64,000 bases of DNA from assembly GCF_921293095.1 (NCBI RefSeq), contig NC_060253.1, positions 83,489,992-83,553,991 on the forward strand. Direction: 5' to 3'. This DNA comes from Ischnura elegans. Taxonomy: Eukaryota; Arthropoda; Insecta; Odonata; Coenagrionidae. Shown here one piece after another: positions 53,366-64,000 of the stretch. Under the pieces are notes generated by a model. That model ran no database searches. It was not told the DNA's origin and saw only the letters and a program-made list of their open reading frames with translations. The position numbers and the translations under genes are program-made. The stretch's first letter is position 1, and every line of letters begins with the position of its first letter.

Positions 53366-56300
53366 TTTTACGCCATGTGCGAGTGGAATAATCTTTATGT
53401 AACACTTTGTAGAATATTCACTCTTTTCTTTCAAAAGGGTGCTACATAGAATACTTATCTACCCACAACACCATCAAATCATACTGCAGCTAGAGTAGAT
53501 TCCTGAAATACCATATATGTATTGTTCTGTTTTTCTTTCCTGTGGCTGGGTGTATTTATCCTTTTTTGCATGCTTCCACCAACACATTCGAACTTCCCTA
53601 GTACATTTTCCCCACCCCCTTTCTTGGGTGCTTGTTTTCCTATAAAGGTACGTTATATGTATCCTTAGACATATATTATTATTTTTTTGTGATAATAGCA
53701 GATTGTCTTATTTTGTCATTTTCTGTGTTACCAAGTTATTTAACGCTACTTATTTTTATCTGTGACTATTTTTAAAACATTTCATTTATTATTTTAATTG
53801 ATTATGCAAATATTTAGTCTTAGTTCAATGAGGGGGGGACGGATGGAAGATTTTTTTGTACAAGAGGTCATCATTTTGAAGGCGTTGAAGGCAACACACT
53901 AGAATTTTTTGGGCTGTTCTCTTTTTTCTTATGTTCATATAGGATTTTCATTGCATAATGTTCTTGTATTTTGGTCGTGCTGAATATAAATTCATTAATT
54001 TTTATCATTTAATCAGACAAGGTGTTTAGTTTCATTGATTGTTCATTGGTGAATAGCCAGCATGAGCTTCTCAGTATTCTTTTGTCACATTCAGTGCAAA
54101 TGTTAAACTTTTTTCTCATATCAGTATGAGGGAAACAAATAATTACTTCATTAAAGGGTCTCATCATTCTCCGTTAAGATTTTGATTTTGGAAATTAATA
54201 ATGACCTTTTAAGAATGCCAAAAATCTTTGAGTAAGCAATAACAACAGATGAGGAATATGAATTCAATCGATTCGGCTTTAACTTGGTGAAAATTAAAGC
54301 TGAATGAGGATGTGCAACCTTTGTAAATTTTTACAGATTTTTATCGGGTAAGACAAATTTTGACACCTTATTGTCAAAACACATCTGATCTACCTAATAA
54401 AAATCAGTGAAAATTTACTAAGGTTGTATGTATTCATTCAGAAAAGGAAGATGTATCCAAGCATATAGCTAATAAATAGTCAAATTTGAATTTGCTTGAT
54501 TGTTATTGTCTTCAAATTTTATTTTTTATGCCCTCATTTTTGATAGAGCACCGTCCTCTTTTTCACTTCTCATCTGATAACCTTTCTTCTGACAATTCAT
54601 TTGCAGTTGCTGGATGATAGATCATGTTTTGCAAAATATATGCACTAGGGACAATTCATGAGTGCAATAGGTTTAAACCATTGCTGGCAGAGCACTTGAT
54701 AATCTTCACATTAGGGAGATGTCATGTGGCAAGTAAAAAACTGGAGTCATGTTGTGCAGATTTTTTTTACCTTGAGTTAGGATGCCATCATAGTGCTGGT
54801 GACAGCCCCTAAAGAACTCCTATTTATACATGGTTGGCTCAGTTGTCACTGGTGCTCGTGTGCTGAAGTGGTGCAACAAATTACACATTTGGAAATGAGA
54901 CACCGATGATCTTTTCTTAAAATAATGGAGTGATTTTTCTGCACCTCTGTATCCATTGTTCATGTACCTCGTCTATAGAAATTAACTGCAGAAGATGAGT
55001 ATCACATTGCTTGCTGTAGCTCATGCTGGTGAGTTCATAGCTATTAAGAATTCACAAGAATTCTTATGATCCAGAAGAAAACTTGGTTTTGTGCATTCCC
55101 ATTCCTCATATACTGTGTGCTGTGCATCAGACAGTGCTACCCCTTGTGCTAGAGATGTTTCTCATAGGTCGAGCAGATTAAGACCTTTCTACGGAATACA
55201 ATGTCACGAGAATGCCTAAATGCACTTGCAATTCTCTCCACAGACAATAAGATGTTGTCCACAATGCAGGGTGATTGATCTGAAGTTTGTGGCAAGATAG
55301 AGCAGCACGTTACTTCATTTTCAGGAATGAGTGAGTATATTTTACAATTCCACCTATTTCATTGGGGAGGAGATAGAAAGTTGGGACAGTATGTACCCAA
55401 TCTTCTGCACCAGCTGCCTCTGGGTTTTCGGAAGATATATTGAGAACGCTTCTTATCACAAAACCTTAATGCTAGACTTGAGATGGAATGCATAAATTCA
55501 GAAGAATGGGGTTTCAGCATTCCCTGCAGAATTATTTTGAGAATTAATTTGCATAATAACTTTATCAAAAGAGCCCTTGATATCCCTTTAAAAAGAATGT
55601 ACTCAAGGCTGTAGCCAGAAAATTTTTCATAGTATTGAGGAATGTTAGACATTTCAGGGGGAGTTCATTTGAAGGGGGTACACCTGCAACTGTGCCTCAT
55701 ATTTTCTGGGGGTCTGAATCTTTCACCCTTTCACTCACTATCATGGCCTTGAAATTATTAGGTTTTTTTACCACTGGTGAACCCTGGCATTATTCATTCA
55801 TTTAGCAAAGGAATTTGGAATGAGTAGAAATTGAAGAAACATAAGTAGCAACTTTTCAAACCCATGAAAATATTACTGATGTCTCAATAAGAACTAGTGA
55901 TGAAACTAGGCAAGATATAATACAATCATGGTTACACACCCACAAATTGGCTTACTTCAGAAAATTAATAGCAAAACTGTACCTGGCAATCCAACAGCAA
56001 TTCTTCCAGCATTGCTGTTGTTTTCACAGCAAAAGATATGCATTATAATAGGTATATTTTCATGCATTCAGTAAAATCTCACCCTTGATTACTACAACTT
56101 AAATTTCTTGGTTCTGAGTGATTGACATGCAATGGTATACCATTCTTATAAGTAAGGATTACTGTGGGCTTCTAACTAAACTTATACCAGGCTTGTTACC
56201 ATAAAATTTGAGAAGTACTAGGTCATCAAACTGGTTTCTCATTAATAAGAAAAGCAATCGCTTATCTTCGGAAATGCTATAAAAGTTGGAAATTAATGTA

Positions 56301-56603
56301 GGCCGTGAGCAGTGATAAATGTCAAAGTGTAAAGCGGAAAATAGATTTTCCACAATAATGCTCATTCATGGAATGGATTATGTGGGCTTCTGGATTCTAT
56401 TCTGATTCCTCTATCAGGACTAATTTTTCTCTCATTTATGGTCGTCCCCGGGATGAGACAAAACACTTCCCTGTTTCATACACCAATTTATCACAAAATA
56501 TAGATTGATATGCATACATAAGTGCGGGGTGACAAAAGAACATGTGCAGAAATGCACGTTTGGGTATAAATATTTAGTAAAGTGACATTTACCACGAACA
56601 TTT
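53366..56603. other. Intergenic DNA, no gene recognised
   Basis: AT-rich. Short open frames (for example 54624-54812, 55359-55652, 56159-56365) have no recognisable domain. The part 54540-55700 has the patchy look of an old transposon but no motif that would identify it. Confidence 0.35.
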
Positions 56604-58110
<1,507 letters not shown>

Positions 58111-58186
58111 GTGATTTTCGAAGAAACTGGAACGAAACGAAAGGTCCTTCTATGAGGACTCCACACTCATTACAACACACGTTGCC

Positions 58187-58299
58187 ATGAACTTACCGAA
58201 GGGAAAACATCAAGGTGGACAGAATCCAGCAGGATACCAACAGCGCTTCAATGGAAAGTATCCTTTTAACAATATTAGTGACTGTCGCCAAAATAAAAA
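58187..58299 (+). CDS. Probable first coding exon of an unrecognised gene
   Basis: An ATG in a favourable context (A at +4, purine-poor at -3: TTGCCATGA) opens a frame MNLPKGKHQGGQNPAGYQQR continuing 37 codons, ending before GTAAGT (58300-58305), an excellent donor. A possible acceptor (TTTTACAG) ends at 58110, so the exon may carry 76 nt of 5' UTR. The peptide is rich in Gln, Asn, Gly and Lys with no domain I recognise, like a low-complexity N-terminus of an RNA-binding protein, but that is a guess. No further exon was identified up to 64000; the rest probably lies beyond the window. Confidence 0.5.
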
Positions 58300-58305
58300 G
58301 TAAGT

Positions 58306-61300
58306 AGACCTAAGTTGGTGCTACATTTGGGAGGAACCTCACTCGCAGACAACAATAGCCGGTAAGTTTAATTTTTCGCCATCACTTTTCTGTTTTGTGA
58401 ATTGGTGCATCAATTGTTATTGTTTTCTATTTTGATTGTAACGGAGTATTTTTGGTAAATGTGCAATCTGGATGGAGTGTCCTTCAGAGGAAGTGTTTAG
58501 ATTGTGATGTGACGAGAAACAGCATTCCTAGAATATTGAGTATTGTTGATTGTGAATATTCGTGCTGAGGTTAGGGGCTTGGCAGTGGTGTACGAGTTGA
58601 CTTTGAGTTCTTATGAATAGTATTTTTGGAGCTTAAGCGTATCAGGAAATAATATCTTTTGAGCAGCCTGTTAGTTTTTACCATAGTGATAGTGGCGCTC
58701 CTGGATAATTTCTCTATTCATGTGTGGAAACCATTCTGTGGGATTAAATTTGATTATTACTAATTTCATTTACGTTGTTGGATTTTTAAATTCTAGCAAT
58801 GGGTAGAATTGACAATGAAGGTATTCTCTTCGAATTCTGTAGCTGTCATCGGTTAATTAGTCAGTATCGACGTAAACTAAACCGACATGGCATGTAGTAA
58901 CCTCGCGGTCTAGGTGCTTGTTATTTCAGAGCTATTTACGTAACTTTTAATTTTTTACCTATAATATATTAATCCACGTTAAAAATTGTAAGAAATTCAT
59001 AATGTCCGAGTGTTAATTGTTTAAATTCAAGGAATTTTTCATGTTTTGATGTGGCTTCTTCTCTTTTAATTTCTATTCACCAGTTATTTACAACGATTGA
59101 TATGGAAGTTTTAAGTGTTGAATTTGAGTCCCCTGAAATGCCCATTTTAGAAATTCACCGTATTTTTTAGTTGGGAATATCATAACGTGCAGATAGTGAT
59201 GGACTGTGAACTTAATTTCGTATGTTTTTACAGAGAGCATGTTATGTTGTATTGAGTTTGTAGTAAACAAAGGTGCGTCGGGATATTATTAAATGTGTAC
59301 GTGTGCAGAGTTCCTACATTTTGTGTGGTATACTCTGAGGTGCAGAAAACCATGCTCGAATGCAGGTTTTTACTTGAAGCTTGTGTTTTAGCCTTCATCG
59401 GATTGGATATTCAATTTAGGAATATATTTTGTGCAGTTATAGGTATCAATATATGACTTTATAGTGGTTTTCATGTCCTTTGAGGTGCTTCGTTACATAC
59501 GGTCGAAAAAAATTCACGTGCCAGGGCAAGTTGACCATGTGAATTGTGTAAAATGTTCGCAACCATCTTTAACGTGGCTAAATATGCCGTTGTACACATG
59601 TCATTAAGTTTCCTGTCTTTCTCGAATATCGATTTGGTCGTGTCAACATTGTGCTTGCTGGTTATGTTTCCGTCTTCGAGAATCAGACTTGAGAAACGTC
59701 GGCGATCACTCTGCTTTTGGTATTACTTGTGAACTAAATCCTCACTTCATTAACTTGTCTGAAAACGGCATTTTTTAAAATAAAAATATGGTACCCTTTT
59801 CCACAATAAATGCTCAATTATTGTTTGTAGCTCAGCATGTATCACAGGCATTGGATATGCCTCGGCTACACTCGAGGTAATCGTTTCTATATTCCTGTAG
59901 GGTGTGACACCTAAAGTTATTGGTGTAATGACGATATTGTATCAAACAATATTATTGGGATACACCAGACGTTTTACTCCCATGAAAGTTTAATGAAAGA
60001 GTGCTGTTTAAAACAAAGCCTGTCGTCTTAGGACTGTGTTTATGTGTAAGTTCTCGGTCCACTAATTAGCCATCAGTACATCTTCATGATTATCTGTAAT
60101 ATACTGCTATAGTGACCAAGGTAGATTGAGGAAGTTTTGCCTACAAGCAATGTATTGAGTCAACGTAGAATCACGGTTTTTCCTTTTGTTCCTACCATAA
60201 ACTTTCGATTTAGTGATAGGTATATGGTGAAATTAGATTTTGATTTTTTTTGTAAGAGGACACATTTTTGATATGAAGGCATGAGAAGTAATTTTTCTTT
60301 TGTCCAGAAGCATATTATTTACTGCCCCATTTTAATCTACGTTTAGGTAGTGTCCAGTAGGTTTCAGCTAGGGTGTTAGAGTTGTATCCAAATGTGTTAA
60401 CCAGTGCTATTCGAAAAGGAGGAGGTAGCAATCAGTTCCCTTATTGGTAAACACTTTCATGGTTCAGCCTTGTATTTGTGGGTTGTTGAGATTGGAGAAT
60501 ACACTTGTCAAAGTTATATCAATAAAACTGCATGTTTATTGGGGAAGATTGGGACTAGAAAGTCGCTTATTCCTTCTAACCCATGTCCCTTCTTCCATCT
60601 AAAGTTCCTCCATTCGAAAGTTCAATGTGCCCAGAACACAATCAGTGTTGTTCAAGATATGTGGCATAATTTGGTTGTTAGGATGGATTGTAAACTATGG
60701 TCAGTACCAATAAAGAAAGTGTGACTGTACTGCATCAATTTATTCCGAGCTCATACTTTGGTGGTACTGACCAAGATGTATGGAGGTGTAGAGTAGGTAT
60801 AGATTTAATTAGAAATCAAGCTTTAGTTCTTAAGTTGAACAATGTAAAAGAATCCTGAGTTATGAATTACTATGCCCTCGTCAGTTTAATCCTGTTGAGT
60901 CATTGTGGAGGGTTTTCATGACCATAAATATTTTGTCTGGAATTGAAATCTTTCAAGTTTGTCTTTAGCAATTTTTCTCATTTGTTCAATATTTCTTTTG
61001 ATCTTTGGTCAACATTCTTTTGCTTTGCCGTGACTTGCTATAATTTGTTGTTGCAACCGTGATATTTTACATTCCTTTTACCATACTTTCCACAATTTTT
61101 AATGCATTGAATTCTAAAATAACATCAATATGCTACAGGGGTATCGTGCATTTAAATGAGCTGTTCGGGTGGTAGAAATACGTTTTAAGGGTGCATGAAC
61201 AACTGTAATTTGTACCTGCCAATTTTCCTACCATAAAGGAAGCTTACAGAAGTTGTAAGATGTCGGAATTGAAAATATTTGATGCCTTGACTTTGAAAAT

Positions 61301-61654
61301 TGAATGATTTGTATCAGAGTGCCTTTCAGGGTCTCAGTATAAAGAACTCCAGTTCTCTTGAGTAATAACCAAATTGGTACATGTACTGTATGAATTTTCT
61401 CCACTATGTACACTCTCAGTTTAAATCGTCTTTGTTATGTCTTTGATTGGTACTCACTGATCACGAATTAGGTCCCCTACAAATTCATTTAGAAGGCAGT
61501 ATGTGGAGTGCAGTATACAAAGTGTATTACTAATCCTATAGTACCAGTTCTATATCTCAGTAATGGGAGAGTTTGGAAGTAATTAAATATTCTCATGGAG
61601 AGGTACAATATGTTTCGTTTTCTTGCTGTGAAAAAATTTTTTGTTGATAAATAT
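58306..61654 (+). other. Putative first intron or intergenic DNA
   Basis: AT-rich, no gene or repeat recognised. Open frames at 59544-59732 and 60404-60724 have no domain. Confidence 0.35.
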
Positions 61655-61658
61655 TTAA

Positions 61659-61989
61659 CACGTTGCGTACCGGGGTATTTAAATTGCTAGGAACGCCGAT
61701 TCTGGGTGAAGGTGTTGGGATTGGAAATATGAGCCTATTAGGGCGTAATGCCTTTGGTTTAAACATGGTTAAAAAGCTAATGTTCAGAATATAACTTTAC
61801 CCAATCAAACGTTATGATGTATCAATTCATTATGAATAACGAACAACGACTGAAAACGTACTAACGAATACGTATTGTACGCTTTAAAATTGTTTAGGTT
61901 GACGCGCCTAAATGACGAGAATCTTCGTCATCCGTCCGGAACGTTCGGTAAAAAAATGACGAGAATTCTCGCCATTCGTACGCAACGTG
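61659..61989. mobile_element. piggyBac-type MITE, 331 bp
   Basis: Perfect 12-bp terminal inverted repeats CACGTTGCGTAC flanked by TTAA (61655-61658 and 61990-61993). Near the right end the motif TGACGAGAAT occurs twice. No coding capacity. The intact ends and target duplication suggest moderate age. Confidence 0.88.
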
Positions 61990-61993
61990 TTAA

Positions 61994-64000
61994 TAGCTTT
62001 TGCAGTAACTCATTACTGAAGCCTAGAAAAAATCTGTTTCGAATGGTATAAGGTAGGCTTTCAGAGTTTAAAGGACAAATCTTCACCTATATAGTTTAAT
62101 AGACCCCATTTTAATGATTTTCATCTGACACTTGTGGAGAGGACTGGGGTAGCACTATCTGTGGCATGAGTCAACATTTTGTCCTCGTTCAGTTATGCTC
62201 TGCCTAATGTTAGAAAATTGAGTGTTTTTCCACTGGTACTCAATGGAGCAGAGAGATTAGGTAAGAATTTAAGCTCGCTCAACCCTGATGGTTACGCACT
62301 CAGAATGTGATTCAAATGATTCCAGAGAAATAAATGAATTTGTTATGTTGATCTGTGATTTATTGATAAACTTAATTACAAAAGGACTATGATGGATACT
62401 TTGATAGTTGGTCTGCTTATTCAAGTTAAGGCATTGTGATGGTAAGCCAACTTATATATGTTTTTGCCTTACACTCTTCTGGAGAAAATTATCAGGAAAT
62501 TTAGTCAGTTATATCCTCAGCCATTAAGTATACATATGCAGAAAGGATCTTGCATTCTTTGTTCACATACTTCAAACTCTTGCACGGCTCTTCTTACCTA
62601 CAAGGTTCATTACAATTTTCTATCAGCAATTAAGTAAACCATTTATATTCTTATAATTAGGAAAAAACAGTAAGGAGGAGAGTACCAGTAGTTCTTTAAG
62701 ATAAATAAACTTACTGATAGGTATGAATTTTGGTACTTAAAGACATTGTATGAGATCTAATGAGTTTCCATTATTTGCTTTGGTGCATGCATTGAAAAAA
62801 TTCAAGGAATATGTTTTGAATTTTCTATGAAGAAATTTGGAATTCGGGATATGTATTATGAATGGTTTTTAGTCGATTTTTAGCGCTGTTTGTGATGTGC
62901 CTCTTAAGTCTTTGTGATGTGAATTGTACAGCTTCGCAATTAATTATGATTCTTTTCGGCATGTGAAAGGTATTTTATTCCATATAACTTTCACCCTTTA
63001 GAAGCTTAAATATTAATTTAGTTAAAATATTCCTGATCATAGTGCTGATTTTGCCCTTACCACTGAATTTATGTGATAGAGATAGGATTGAAAGGCAAAT
63101 TTATGTGGCTAAGTTTTTTCCAGCCCTCACGAGTGACTAATGTCTCTCGAATTTTAAAAAGTATTCACCAGATATACTCCCATGCAATAAAATGTACCAC
63201 TTGGGAACTATAAAATTCGAAGAATCAAGCGAGATGGAGTGGAATTGATTCATAATGAAACACTGACTTGCAATTTTCCACAAAAATAAAATTTAATTCG
63301 ACTCGAGTTTCGATGTTACTACATCATTTTCAAGGTACAACTGAGAGAGTAGAAATGGGGTGGAAAGTGCTCAAGGAGGTGGCTGGAATGGGTAGAAGTG
63401 CAAGGCGTGGGGGGGGGGGGGAGGGGAGAGTGGAAAAACCAGAGGAGGTAAAAAGATTGGAAATTAAAGGGTTTTTTCCAGGGTTAACAAACTTTGAACA
63501 TAGAAATGAAAGCATTTGAATACACGTGGCGGTCTTCTTATCTTCGGGTGTTGTTTCCGAGGGCCATCGGTGAATGGTGTGGAAGGGTTGGGGGGGGAAA
63601 CGTCTTCTGTGCCCGTAGGCTGCCGTGCAGATTAGTAGGGTCCTCGAGGACGCGTTCTTCTGAGGGTGTGTAGGAGGGGAGCGGGGGGTCGGCGGTTAGG
63701 ATTCATTGTATGGTTCTTGTGGGATCTCATTCACGTTGAGTGGGCGACAGGAGGGGGGGAGAAGGGATTGTAACACTTCTGGGAAACGCACTATTGGAAC
63801 TCAATGGAAAGCAAGGGCGATTTTGAAAGGTAGAGGTTGTCGTCGAGAAGGGAAACCTGGGAATGTTTACGTTGGTGGATCTCTAATTGTTCCAAGGCGT
63901 CTAATTTCCTCCCATTGGTATGTTTATGGAGAACTTTGGTTGTGAAGTGGGAACTCTCGAAAGCTCTGTCAGCAGCCGTGATTTCACAACCCTCCACTCC
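61994..64000. other. Window end, no gene recognised
   Basis: AT-rich to about 63250, then GC-richer with a poly-G run at about 63408-63421 and G-rich purine stretches. Overlapping frames at 63268-63519 and 63706-63997 lack known domains. The composition change suggests an unrecognised repeat or a regulatory region of a gene outside the window. Confidence 0.3.

Noticed and set aside
54540-55700. Possible old transposase region
   Set aside because: Only short frames with no diagnostic motif; left as unassigned intergenic DNA.

Overview
The window is nuclear DNA of a multicellular animal, most likely an insect or other arthropod. Genes are broken into GT-AG introns, intergenic and intronic DNA is AT-rich and dense with DNA-transposon remnants, and the three recognisable proteins (NUP210/gp210, GPATCH4, LZIC) are animal housekeeping proteins. 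Species cannot be named from the sequence alone. No bacterial operon, rRNA, CRISPR array or phage signature was seen.

Layout. 1-3270: intergenic DNA with a hAT-type MITE remnant, a perfect hairpin and a 735-bp hAT-like element. 3271-39107 (+): the complete 15-exon coding region of NUP210 (gp210), the membrane-anchored glycoprotein of the nuclear pore, reconstructed here with every splice junction in phase (2061 codons plus stop). Its introns carry a Ty1/copia fossil, two inverted copies of a 0.66-kb AT-flanked MITE, piggyBac-like elements, hAT-like elements, a foldback insertion, LINE and SINE pieces and a 2.9-kb unknown TIR element. 41070-42457 (-): GPATCH4, a G-patch nucleolar protein, convergent with NUP210. 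42715-46315: a second copy of the unknown TIR element, inserted 258 bp upstream of the GPATCH4 start codon. 47600-49700: a decayed piggyBac transposase, itself hit by a hAT MITE. 50230-53365: LINE fragments, one carrying two later DNA-element insertions. 56604-57411 (-): LZIC, complete in four coding exons. 58187-58299 (+): a probable first coding exon of an unrecognised gene, divergent from LZIC. 58300-64000: mostly featureless apart from a clean 331-bp piggyBac-type MITE.

The three named genes are not a functional cluster; each is an ordinary nuclear gene (pore structure, nucleolar RNP, Wnt-related ICAT-like protein). The unusual content is the transposon stratigraphy. Many elements keep intact terminal inverted repeats and target-site duplications, several are nested so that relative ages can be read, and some lie where they could affect host splicing or transcription: next to the exon 6 acceptor, flanking exons 3-6 as an inverted pair, and beside the GPATCH4 promoter. 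The best candidate for an undescribed family is the pair of 2.9-3.6 kb elements with CTTAGACCAT termini and 8-bp target duplications, which carry arrays of nuclear-receptor-like half-sites.
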